Shown here piece by piece: positions 1 to 7,584 of a stretch of 11,383 nucleotides of DNA; the stretch's first letter is position 1; each line of letters opens with the position of its first letter. The notes under the pieces were generated by a model. It was not told the origin of the DNA, did no database searches, and saw nothing but the letters and a program-made list of their open reading frames with translations. The stretch is from an uncultured Tissierellia bacterium (GTDB taxonomy: Bacteria > Bacillota > Clostridia > Tissierellales > Peptoniphilaceae). Position numbers and translations under genes: made by a program. The DNA lies in the NCBI GenBank assembly GCA_902489375.1, contig CABTZP010000040.1:1-11383 (forward strand), in the 5' to 3' direction.

Positions 1-1
1 A

Positions 2-928
2 ACGGGCTTCGACAACCGGTTCTCTCCTTCTTCTGACCAGGACCTTTCCAATTTTGTTATTGTCGATGCGAAAGGAAAACCCATCGGTCCAATTCAAGAC
101 GGCGCTTCCGTGATTCTCTTTAATTTTCGGGGCGACCGGGCCATGGAACTTTCGATGGCTTTTGATCAGGAAGACTTTCCCTTCTTTGACCGGGGAAAAC
201 GCCCCGACGTCTATTTCGCCGGCCTCCTGGAATATGACGGTGACTTGCACATTCCCCGTCATTATTTGATCGAACCGCCCCTTATCGAACACACCCTTAC
301 TGAGTTTTTTGTCTCTAAAGGAGTACGTGAGTTTGCCTGCTCTGAAACGCAAAAATTCGGCCATGTCAGCTATTTTTGGAATGGCAATCGGTCGGAAAAG
401 TTTTCCGAGGAATTGGAAACCTGGCAGGAGATCCCTTCAGATCCGGTTCCCTTCGATCAACGGCCCTGGATGAAATCGGCTGAAATCACGGATGCCTTCA
501 TTCAGGCCATGGAAACAGAAGATTATGAGTTTTTGCGGGTAAATTATGCCAATGGCGATATGGTGGGCCACACCGGAAACTTTGATGCCGTCCGCCTGGC
601 TATTGAAAGCGTTGACCTCGCCCTTTCCCGGATTCTTCCCGTTGCCCGGAAATACAATTATGTTCTTTTTATCACCGCTGATCATGGCAATGCCGAAGAT
701 ATGATCCACACCGATGAAAAGACCGGGAAAAAATCTCCCAAGACTGCCCATTCCCTCAACCCGGTTCCCTTTATTTTATGGGATCCCCAGCAAGAGCTAA
801 CGCTAGACCAGCGCCTTTCGGGAAAGGCCGGTTTAGCCAATGTGGCGGCAACGGTAGCCGAAACCATGGGCTTTAAAAAGCTGGAGATTTGGGAAGAAAG
901 TCTTTTGGCAAAGTCGTTGGCAAAGTAG
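2..928 (+). CDS. gpmI: 2,3-bisphosphoglycerate-independent phosphoglycerate mutase, C-terminal part (5' truncated by window edge)
   Basis: Interconverts 3- and 2-phosphoglycerate in cytosolic glycolysis/gluconeogenesis, using two Mn ions and a phosphoserine intermediate. The frame is open from base 2, so the gene begins before the window; the ATT at 110 is not its start. About 308 residues remain. Visible metal ligands of the alkaline-phosphatase-like core are Asp186 and His190 (in DMVGHTGN), Asp227-His228 (ADHGNAED) and His250 (TAHS), followed by NPVPFIL. Against the Bacillus stearothermophilus enzyme (D403, H407, D444, H445) the offset is a constant 217, so roughly the first 217 residues, including the catalytic Ser62 region, lie upstream. 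About five extra residues separate His228 from His250, as I recall for the longer (~550 aa) iPGM subgroup. The preceding NFRGDRAMELS and the EFACSETQKFGHVSYFWNG stretch are also typical. The next gene starts 16 nt later, suggesting co-transcription. Confidence 0.96.
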   Translation, partial: TGFDNRFSPSSDQDLSNFVIVDAKGKPIGPIQDGASVILFNFRGDRAMELSMAFDQEDFPFFDRGKRPDVYFAGLLEYDGDLHIPRHYLIEPPLIEHTLTEFFVSKGVREFACSETQKFGHVSYFWNGNRSEKFSEELETWQEIPSDPVPFDQRPWMKSAEITDAFIQAMETEDYEFLRVNYANGDMVGHTGNFDAVRLAIESVDLALSRILPVARKYNYVLFITADHGNAEDMIHTDEKTGKKSPKTAHSLNPVPFILWDPQQELTLDQRLSGKAGLANVAATVAETMGFKKLEIWEESLLAKSLAK

Positions 929-934
929 TTTTTT

Positions 935-939
935 GGAGG
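935..939 (+). promoter_or_regulatory. Shine-Dalgarno site fixing the activase start
   Basis: GGAGG lies 5 nt before ATG at 945. An in-frame TTG at 933 would put this site inside the coding region, so ATG 945 is the better start. Confidence 0.85.
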
Positions 940-944
940 ATTTG

Positions 945-3900
945 ATGCATATTCATGCGGGTTTAGACGTTGGTTCAACGACGATTAAAGTCGTCGCGGT
1001 CGACGAAAAAGATCAGGTTATCTATTCGGTTTACCGGCGGCACAAAAGTGACGTCAAAAGAACCGTCTTTCAGGTTTTGGAAAATCTTTTCCAGGAGCTG
1101 GGAAACGTTCCGATAAAAATGGCGGTCACGGGTTCCGGCGGAATGTTCTTGGAGCAAATCCTGGAAGTGCCTTTTATTCAGGAAGTGATTTCCGAAACGG
1201 AAGCCATCAAAAAATACTATCCCCAAACAGATGTCATCATCGAATTGGGCGGGGAAGATTCCAAGATCACCTACCTTTCCGGGAGTGTGGAGCAGAGGAT
1301 GAATTCCATTTGCGCCGGCGGAACCGGCGCCTTTATTGACCAAATGGCTTCCCTGCTAAATACAACCGCTTCCGGCTTGAATGATCTGGCGGATGATTAT
1401 GGAAAAATCTATCCGATTGCCTCCCGGTGCGGCGTTTTCGCGAAAACGGATGTCCAGGCCCTCTTAAATGACGGCGCTTCTAACGAAGATATCGCCATGT
1501 CCATTTTCCAGTCCATTGTCAATCAGACGATCTCGAACCTGGCCTGTGGACGTCCGATTGAGGGCAACCTCACTTTTCTAGGCGGCCCCCTTCACTTTTT
1601 GCCGAATCTGAGAAAGTGTTTCATTCACACCTTAAACGCCTCAGCCAAGTCCTTTACCACTCCGGAAGATGGACAGCTTTTCGTCGCCCATGGGGCGGCC
1701 TTAATCGCTGAAAAAGCTTCCGAAGAAGTGACCCTCCAGCGACTCATTGACCGGATCCATAGCCGAAAGGTCGTTTCGGAAGAAGAAAAAAAGATCCTGG
1801 AGCCCCTCTTTTCCTCAGAAGAGGAATATGAGCGTTTCAAGATCGAAAACCAGGCCCACCTGGCTAAGTTCGGCGACATCAAAACCTATGAAGGACCGGT
1901 TTATCTTGGCATTGACGCCGGATCCACAACCACGAAAGAAGTGGTCATTGGGGAAGACGGAGAGATTCTCTATCATCACTACGCCTCCAATATGGGTAAG
2001 CCCCTGGAGCACGTCATTGAGGACCTCAAAGAAATCTACGCTTCCATGAATGAAAAGACCTATATTGCCAATTCCGCCATCACGGGCTATGGAGAAGACT
2101 TTATCCGGGCTGCTGTGAACGTGGACATCGGAGAAGTGGAAACCATCGCCCATTACACCGCCGCCCATTATTTCGATCCGGACGTGGACTTTATTCTCGA
2201 TATCGGCGGTCAGGATATGAAGGCCATGCACATCCGAAACGGGGTCATTGACTCGATCAAGCTCAACGAATCCTGCTCATCGGGCTGCGGGTCCTTCCTT
2301 TCCACCTTCGCAGCCTCCGTTGGCATGAGCGTGGAGCAGTTTCAGGAGGCCGCCCTGCGGTCAAAGGCCCCTGTTGATTTGGGCAGCCGCTGTACCGTAT
2401 TTATGAACTCCAAAGTCAAGCAGGCGCAAAAAGAAGGGTTTGGGGTAGAGGATATTGCCGCCGGCCTTTGCTATTCGGTCATCAAAAACGCCATTCAGAA
2501 GGTCATTAAAGTTCGCGATCCCAAGCGTCTGGGAGATCACCTCGTCGTCCAGGGAGGCACTTTTTATGGCGATGCCATTCTCCGGGCCTTTGAAAAAATC
2601 ACAGGCAGAAAAGCGACCAGACCCTCCATTGCCGGTTTAATGGGGGCGATGGGGGCGGCTTTAATCGCGAGGGAAAAATCGACCGGTCACAGCGCCCTCA
2701 AAACGCCTGAGGAGCTGGCTGATTTCACCTATACGCAAAAGCACGCCCGGTGCGGGCGCTGTACCAATAACTGCGCGCTGACCATCAACATCTTCTCGGA
2801 CGGGTCCCGGTATATTTCGGGAAACCGGTGCGAAAGAGGGGCGGGGATTGAGCGAAAGAAAAATGATATTCCCGACCTCTACCAGTATAAATATGATCGA
2901 CTCTTTCATTATTACAGCGAGATTCCCAAAGAGGAAGCGAAGTTTCCCGCCGTGGGTATGCCCAGAGCTTTAAATATGTATGAAAATTATCCACTCTGGC
3001 ACACCTTTTTTAATCGGCTGGGCTTTCCGGTTTTTGTTTCTGACCCCTCCTCCCGGGAAATATATGAAAAAGGACTTTCTTCCATTTCCTCAGAGACCAT
3101 CTGCTATCCGGCAAAGCTAGGCTATGGCCATATTGAAGACCTGGTCAATAAAGGGGCGGAGCTGATTTGGTATCCCTGTGTCTTTTATGAAGAAAAGCAG
3201 TTTGCCCGAGCGGATAATCAGCTCAACTGTCCCGTGGTCTGCGGCTTCCCCGAAGTGATTAAAAACAACGTCTCCTCTTTGGAAGAAAAAAAGGTCACTT
3301 TTATGAACCCCTTTCTTTCCTTCCGAAATGAAAAGGTTCTGGCCGACCGGCTGATTGAGATTTTTGAACTCTTCTCGATCGGAGGAAAAATTTATCACAT
3401 TAACCCCAGCCATATTCGGGCCGCCGTCAAGGCCGCCTGGGAGGAACAACAAAACTACCATCAAGATATTCAACGAGAAGGCCGACTGGCCATGGATTGG
3501 CTGGAGAAAAACCACGGGCAGGGCATTGTCCTGGCTGGCCGTCCCTATCATATTGACCCGGAAATTAACCACGGGATTCCCGAACTGATTAATGGCATGG
3601 GCCTGGCAGTACTTTCGGAAGACGCTGTTGCCATGAACGCAGGAGACCTTTCCCTGCCCGTCCGGGTTTTGGATCAGTGGGTTTATCATTCCCGCCTCTA
3701 CCGGGCGGCTGAGTATGTCGCCAATTCCGACCATCTGGAGCTGATTCAGCTTAACTCCTTCGGCTGCGGCCTTGATGCCGTTACCACCGATCAGGTGCAG
3801 GATATTTTGGAGAGCAAGGGAAAAATCTACACGCTTTTAAAGATTGATGAAGTTTCCAATTTAGGGGCGGTTAAAATTCGCATTCGCTCCCTGATTGAGG

Positions 3901-5369
3901 CTTTACACCATGCCAGGGAATTGGGAATTGAACAGGTGAAAAAGGAAAAATCCTATGCACCGGTTCGTTCTCCCTTTACCCGGGAGATGAAAAAAGACTA
4001 TACCATTTTGGTCCCGGCCATGGCCCCGGATCACTTCCAGATTCTCTCCAAAGCCTTAAACAGCGAAGGCTACCATCTCAAGTTCCTGGACCGGGTCGAT
4101 GCGGATGTGATTAACGCCGGCTTAAAATATGTCAATAATGATTCCTGCTATCCTTCCATTACGGTCGTAGGACAGATGATGGAAGCGATCGAAAGCGGGA
4201 AGGTTGATTCCAAAAAGACCGCCCTTTTAATGACTCAGACCGGAGGAGTTTGCCGGGCTTCCAATTATGTGGGCTATATTCGCAAGGCCCTTCAGGATAT
4301 GGGCTATCCGGAAATTCCTGTGATTGCCCTGTCCGCCCAGGGGATTGAGACTTCTCCGGGCTTTAAAATCACACCGGGGATTCTTGATAAATCCCTTTAC
4401 GCACTTCTTTTGGGCGATCTGGTGATGCGCTGTTCAAACGCCACCAAACCCTATGAAAAGCGGGACGGGCAGACTGACCAGCTGAAAAAGAAGTGGATCG
4501 AGCTTTCCGGGGAGTTTTGCGAAAGACCGAGTTTTCTCCAGTACCGGAAGCTGGTGCAAAAACTGGTCCATGAATTTGATCAGGTTCCCCGCCGGGCCAT
4601 TCGAAGGCCCCGGGTGGGGATTGTGGGAGAAATTTTGGTGAAATACCTTCCCGAGGCAAATAACAACCTTCAGGGGCTTCTGGAAGAAGAAGGAGCGGAA
4701 GTAGTGGTTCTGGATTTGATGGACTTTTTGCTCTACTGCGCCCGCAACGCCATCCACAAAGCCGATCTCTTGGGAACTTCTCAGGCCAAGGCCGCTGCCT
4801 GCCAGGTTGCGGTCCATGCCGTGGAATGGTACCGGCAGCCCATTCGAAAGGCCCTCAGCCAGTCCTATCACTTCGAGGAAATGACCGCAATAGAAGAAAT
4901 TGAAAAGATGGCTGAAGAGGTCGTTTCTGTCGGCAACCAGTACGGAGAGGGCTGGCTTCTGGCCGGAGAGATGATTGAACTGATCCGTAAGGATTGCCCC
5001 AATATTGTCTGCATTCAGCCCTTTGGATGTCTTCCCAATCACATCACCGGAAAAGGGGTGATGAAGGCCATCCGCAGCCGCTATGAACAGGCCAACATCA
5101 TCGCCGTGGACTATGATCCCGGCGCCAGCGAGGTCAATCAGATTAACCGCATCAAGCTGATGATGAGCTCCGCCTGGGAAGCGGTCGGCGGGAAGCCCCA
5201 GGAAATTTTGGATGCGCAAATGGGGAAGAAACAAAAGAATAAAGATCAAAAGACAGGCGATACGATGCCCAGGGAGAGGAAATTTGAGCTTTCCACCTTA
5301 GTCCAGGAAACGCAGATTTCTTCCTCCATTAAAGCAGAGACCAGCCGGACTGAGGCGAAAAAAGAATAA
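945..5369 (+). CDS. Large acyl-CoA dehydratase activase-like protein (two BadF/BcrA/HgdC-type ATPase domains, DUF2229 and HgdB-like regions)
   Basis: A 1474-residue cytosolic protein of the 2-hydroxyacyl-CoA dehydratase activator superfamily, whose small members use ATP to push one low-potential electron into a dehydratase. Domain 1 (about 1-275) opens with GLDVGSTTIK (Gly6-Lys15) and has Cys123 (NSICAGGTGAF) and Cys162 (SRCGVF), 39 residues apart like the cluster ligands of Acidaminococcus HgdC (C127/C166). Domain 2 (about 319-595) repeats this with GIDAGSTTTK (from Gly322), Cys444 and Cys483, again 39 apart. A cysteine cluster follows: C603, C606, C610, C629. From about 667 (PAVGMPRALNMYENYPLW) come DUF2229/HgdB-like regions with Cys720, Cys745, GRPYH (865-869), Cys941 (FGCGLD), Cys1068, Cys1103 and Cys1362 (FGCLPNH). 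The last ~55 residues are a charged, probably disordered tail. ATG 945 has GGAGG 5 nt upstream. No dehydratase subunit gene is adjacent, so the partner and reaction are unknown; the fusion may combine reductase and acceptor in one chain. Family assignment is firm, function is not. Confidence 0.93.
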   Translation: MHIHAGLDVGSTTIKVVAVDEKDQVIYSVYRRHKSDVKRTVFQVLENLFQELGNVPIKMAVTGSGGMFLEQILEVPFIQEVISETEAIKKYYPQTDVIIELGGEDSKITYLSGSVEQRMNSICAGGTGAFIDQMASLLNTTASGLNDLADDYGKIYPIASRCGVFAKTDVQALLNDGASNEDIAMSIFQSIVNQTISNLACGRPIEGNLTFLGGPLHFLPNLRKCFIHTLNASAKSFTTPEDGQLFVAHGAALIAEKASEEVTLQRLIDRIHSRKVVSEEEKKILEPLFSSEEEYERFKIENQAHLAKFGDIKTYEGPVYLGIDAGSTTTKEVVIGEDGEILYHHYASNMGKPLEHVIEDLKEIYASMNEKTYIANSAITGYGEDFIRAAVNVDIGEVETIAHYTAAHYFDPDVDFILDIGGQDMKAMHIRNGVIDSIKLNESCSSGCGSFLSTFAASVGMSVEQFQEAALRSKAPVDLGSRCTVFMNSKVKQAQKEGFGVEDIAAGLCYSVIKNAIQKVIKVRDPKRLGDHLVVQGGTFYGDAILRAFEKITGRKATRPSIAGLMGAMGAALIAREKSTGHSALKTPEELADFTYTQKHARCGRCTNNCALTINIFSDGSRYISGNRCERGAGIERKKNDIPDLYQYKYDRLFHYYSEIPKEEAKFPAVGMPRALNMYENYPLWHTFFNRLGFPVFVSDPSSREIYEKGLSSISSETICYPAKLGYGHIEDLVNKGAELIWYPCVFYEEKQFARADNQLNCPVVCGFPEVIKNNVSSLEEKKVTFMNPFLSFRNEKVLADRLIEIFELFSIGGKIYHINPSHIRAAVKAAWEEQQNYHQDIQREGRLAMDWLEKNHGQGIVLAGRPYHIDPEINHGIPELINGMGLAVLSEDAVAMNAGDLSLPVRVLDQWVYHSRLYRAAEYVANSDHLELIQLNSFGCGLDAVTTDQVQDILESKGKIYTLLKIDEVSNLGAVKIRIRSLIEALHHARELGIEQVKKEKSYAPVRSPFTREMKKDYTILVPAMAPDHFQILSKALNSEGYHLKFLDRVDADVINAGLKYVNNDSCYPSITVVGQMMEAIESGKVDSKKTALLMTQTGGVCRASNYVGYIRKALQDMGYPEIPVIALSAQGIETSPGFKITPGILDKSLYALLLGDLVMRCSNATKPYEKRDGQTDQLKKKWIELSGEFCERPSFLQYRKLVQKLVHEFDQVPRRAIRRPRVGIVGEILVKYLPEANNNLQGLLEEEGAEVVVLDLMDFLLYCARNAIHKADLLGTSQAKAAACQVAVHAVEWYRQPIRKALSQSYHFEEMTAIEEIEKMAEEVVSVGNQYGEGWLLAGEMIELIRKDCPNIVCIQPFGCLPNHITGKGVMKAIRSRYEQANIIAVDYDPGASEVNQINRIKLMMSSAWEAVGGKPQEILDAQMGKKQKNKDQKTGDTMPRERKFELSTLVQETQISSSIKAETSRTEAKKE

Positions 5370-5391
5370 GCCCGGTTCCGCTTTCGTTTCA

Positions 5392-5400
5392 TGCTACAAT
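5392..5400 (+). promoter_or_regulatory. Extended -10 promoter for the LCP-fni unit
   Basis: TGCTACAAT is an extended -10 (TG, one base, TACAAT at 5395-5400). No good -35 is seen 16-18 nt upstream (CCGGTT at 5372), which extended -10 promoters tolerate. Transcription would begin near 5407, leaving a ~16 nt leader that carries the GGAGG at 5413-5417. It lies 26 nt after the activase stop with no terminator between, so read-through from gpmI-activase is also possible. Confidence 0.55.
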
Positions 5401-5422
5401 AAAAAAAGATTCGGAGGCGGCT

Positions 5423-6457
5423 ATGCAGGAAAATAAAAAAAGACTGATGATCATTGCCCTTGTCCTCTCCCTCCTGCTTCTTTTCGGATGGATTGGCCTT
5501 GATACGCTCTACAGCAAAAAGGCGAATTCCGATCAGTACCACTGGGTCGATGTTGAAAACGCAAAGAGCAAGGAAGAGCCGGGCATTCTCAAAGACCATC
5601 AGTTCCTCTTTCTTTTGGCTGGGGTGGATATTAACACAGATCAGCTTTCCACCAATAAAGAAAAAACCCGATCGGATACCCTGATGCTGGTCAAGGCGAA
5701 CTTTGAAACCGGCGAGATCACCCTGATTTCCCTTCCCCGGGACGCCTACGTTAAGGTGAACGATCAATACACCAAACTCAATCATGCTCACGCCTACGGC
5801 GGCATTGATTTAACCATGAAAACCATTCGCGACTGGCTCAACCTTGACCTGGATTATTATGTCGAGGTGAGCTTTGACGCGGTCAAAACCATTGTGGATT
5901 CTCTGGGCGGAGTCGAGTATGAGATCCCGGATAACGGGATTGAGTACCGGGTCGCCGATACGAAGGGCAATTGGAAAGTTTTAGAGCCGGGAAAGCAAAA
6001 ATTAAACGGGGAAGATGCCCTCGCCTTTCTCCGTTTTCGAAACGGGTATGCCACGGGTGACATTGGCCGGGTTCAGGCACAGCAGGACTTTTTAAAAACC
6101 TTCGCCCATCAGTTTCTGGCCAAGGCCAATATCAAAACGGCGCCCGCGATGGTCCAGCTACTGATTCATGATGTTAATACCAACATCCCCTTCCGCCAGC
6201 TGGGCGTCCTTCTTGGAAAGATGGAGGTTTTTAAGGGAAAGAGCCTTCGGACCTTCACTCTGCCAGGCGATGGCAAGTACTACCAATCGGTTTCGTATTA
6301 TATTCCCTATCCGAAAAAGACCAACCAGCTGATCCAGGAGGAGCTTGCCAGCTTTTGCCATAAGCCCCCTTATGATCAGGAAGAAATTTCAGAGCTGATT
6401 TACCGTTTTGGCCCCATGGAAGAAGAGGCGGAGGAAGAAAGTGCGCAGGAATCGTAA
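5423..6457 (+). CDS. LytR-CpsA-Psr (LCP) family cell-wall glycopolymer ligase
   Basis: LCP proteins move glycopolymers (teichoic acids, capsule or other wall polymers) from undecaprenyl-pyrophosphate onto peptidoglycan outside the membrane. This one has 344 residues. Residues 8-26 form a hydrophobic signal anchor after the positive KKR, so the domain is extracytoplasmic. The LCP core starts at FLFLLAGVD (61-69) and shows the expected charged ligands: Arg83 and Asp85 (TRSDTLML), Arg106-Asp107 (SLPRDAYV), KLNHAHAYGG (118-127), then Arg204, Arg206, Asp213 and Arg216 in the LRFRN...GDIGR segment. The C-terminus is a Glu-rich tail (about 333-344) whose codons also carry the ribosome binding site of the next gene. 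GGAGG at 5413-5417 is 5 nt before ATG 5423. The polymer it attaches cannot be deduced. The name LytR is avoided because the family is now assigned ligase, not regulator, activity. Confidence 0.94.
   Translation: MQENKKRLMIIALVLSLLLLFGWIGLDTLYSKKANSDQYHWVDVENAKSKEEPGILKDHQFLFLLAGVDINTDQLSTNKEKTRSDTLMLVKANFETGEITLISLPRDAYVKVNDQYTKLNHAHAYGGIDLTMKTIRDWLNLDLDYYVEVSFDAVKTIVDSLGGVEYEIPDNGIEYRVADTKGNWKVLEPGKQKLNGEDALAFLRFRNGYATGDIGRVQAQQDFLKTFAHQFLAKANIKTAPAMVQLLIHDVNTNIPFRQLGVLLGKMEVFKGKSLRTFTLPGDGKYYQSVSYYIPYPKKTNQLIQEELASFCHKPPYDQEEISELIYRFGPMEEEAEEESAQES
6430..6434 (+). promoter_or_regulatory. Shine-Dalgarno site for fni, inside the LCP coding sequence
   Basis: GGAGG lies 6 nt before GTG 6441 and within the Glu codons that end the LCP gene. 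It decides the fni start: the upstream in-frame TTG at 6408 has no comparable site and would add an unrelated basic stretch. Confidence 0.8.
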
Positions 6458-7481
6458 GGACGAGCATTTACAATATTTTTCTCAGGCGAACCACCCCGGT
6501 TCGCCTCTTTTTGATCAGGTTTTCTTAGAAACCCAGTCCTTTCCGGAGCTTTCTTTTTCCGAATTGGACCCCTCTGCGGTTTTTATGGGGAAAAAAATCG
6601 GTCTTCCGCTGATGATTAACGCCATGACCGGGGGGACGGAAAAAGGGAAAAAAATCAATGCTTCTCTGGCTAGGCTCGCCAGGGATTTTCATCTTCCCCT
6701 CCAGCTGGGATCCATGCGTCTTGCCCTGGAAGAGCCCGAGTCCATCGAGAGTTTTCGCCTTGCCCGCGATCTTTTGGGGCCGGAGCCGGTTCTTTTGGCC
6801 AACCTGGGTTCCGAGGCGAGAGAAGAGGAGGCCCAAAAGGCCATGGACCTGATTGAGGCAGACGGGATTGGCATTCATATTAATCCCGCTCAGGAGCTTT
6901 CCATGGCGGAAGGGGACCGGGATTTCCGGGGGACAAAGGCGAGGGTTGAAGCCCTCTGTCGGGCCTTCCCCGGCCGGATCATTGTCAAAGAAGTCGGATT
7001 TGGCTTTAGTATAAAAGATAGTCAGTTTTTGTCTTCGCTTCCTCTGGATTATATCGATGTTTCCGGAGCGGGCGGGACGAATTTTATGGAGATTGAAGAT
7101 CTCAGGCGGATGAAAACGCTCCGGGAAGAGTCGTATCCGAAAGATTCTTTGGAAGAGTTTTATGACTGGGGGATTCCCACCGCGCTCTCCATTTTGAATG
7201 TGAAAAAGACCTGTCCGGGAAAGAAGATCATCGCCGGCGGGGGGATTCGAAAAGCCAGTGACCTGCTTAAAGCCATTGCCCTTGGGGCGGATTACGGGGC
7301 GGTCGCGGGCGCCCTCTTAAAAGTGATTCTCACTCAGGGAGAAGAGGGCGGAAGAAGGTATTTGGAAGACTTTCGCCGGCATTTTTTAATCGGCATGGCC
7401 CTCTTGGGGGCAAAAGATACAAAAAGCCTTAAGAAAGTTCCTTACCGGCTGATGGGCCAACTAAGGGAACTTGCACCATAA
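6441..7481 (+). CDS. fni: Type 2 isopentenyl-diphosphate delta-isomerase (FMN/NAD(P)H dependent)
   Basis: Interconverts IPP and DMAPP, the allylic primer for polyprenyl chains such as undecaprenyl phosphate; a cytosolic TIM-barrel flavoenzyme needing reduced FMN and Mg. With GTG 6441 as start it has 346 residues, normal for IDI-2. Family landmarks in order: RKDEH (5-9) at the N-terminus, INAMTGGT (59-66), LGSMR (89-93), ANLGS (120-124), HINPAQE (146-152) with the catalytic-type Gln151 and Mg-binding-type Glu152, EGDRDF (157-162), the FMN-contacting Lys183 in VKEVGFG, SGAGGTNF (208-215) and GGGIR (266-270) for phosphate binding. The gene overlaps the LCP gene by 17 nt in another frame, implying translational coupling. 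Carrying IDI-2 fits an organism using the mevalonate route, where the isomerase is essential, but some bacteria with the DXP route also have it and no other pathway gene is visible. Confidence 0.95.
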   Translation: MRRNRKDEHLQYFSQANHPGSPLFDQVFLETQSFPELSFSELDPSAVFMGKKIGLPLMINAMTGGTEKGKKINASLARLARDFHLPLQLGSMRLALEEPESIESFRLARDLLGPEPVLLANLGSEAREEEAQKAMDLIEADGIGIHINPAQELSMAEGDRDFRGTKARVEALCRAFPGRIIVKEVGFGFSIKDSQFLSSLPLDYIDVSGAGGTNFMEIEDLRRMKTLREESYPKDSLEEFYDWGIPTALSILNVKKTCPGKKIIAGGGIRKASDLLKAIALGADYGAVAGALLKVILTQGEEGGRRYLEDFRRHFLIGMALLGAKDTKSLKKVPYRLMGQLRELAP

Positions 7482-7489
7482 AGGGATTA

Positions 7490-7510
7490 TTTTTCAAGGG
7501 TTTTGAAAAA
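7490..7510. repeat. AT-rich inverted repeat in the fni-mrp gap
   Basis: TTTTTCAA (7490-7497), a 5-nt spacer GGGTT, then TTGAAAAA (7503-7510): perfect 8-bp arms. It could be a weak RNA hairpin or a protein-binding dyad; it lacks the GC-rich stem and following T-run of a terminator. A related dyad occurs at 11273-11291. Confidence 0.5.
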
Positions 7511-7537
7511 GAAAAGAAGAGTTAGGGACCGAGAAAA

Positions 7538-7580
7538 GGGAGGAGGCCGAAGGGCTGATCTTCCAGGGAAAAGCAGGAGG
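7538..7580 (+). promoter_or_regulatory. Purine-rich mrp leader with two Shine-Dalgarno-like sites
   Basis: GGGAGGAGG at 7538-7546 has no ATG/GTG/TTG at suitable distance; the only in-frame candidate is CTG at 7555. AGGAGG at 7575-7580 is 4 nt before ATG 7585 and is the likely true site. I see no convincing -35/-10 pair here, so mrp is probably expressed from upstream. Confidence 0.6.
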
Positions 7581-7584
7581 CATC

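Noticed and set aside
933..944. TTG at 933 as start of the activase
   Set aside because: It would place the GGAGG site inside the gene; ATG 945 has correct spacing and begins just before the conserved GLDVGSTT motif.
4434..5249. A 271-codon open frame on the - strand inside the activase gene, with other long antisense frames at 3117-3734, 1815-2231 and 975-1343
   Set aside because: They lie opposite a clear, continuous protein family match, lack recognisable domains, and read as mirror images of the codon bias of the + strand gene.
5246..5791. A 181-codon - strand frame spanning the activase-LCP junction
   Set aside because: It covers the ends of two well-supported + strand genes and the promoter between them, and shows no family features.
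6408..6440. TTG at 6408 as start of fni
   Set aside because: It adds 11 mostly basic residues with no family counterpart, overlaps the LCP gene by 50 nt and lacks a good ribosome site; GTG 6441 has GGAGG 6 nt upstream.
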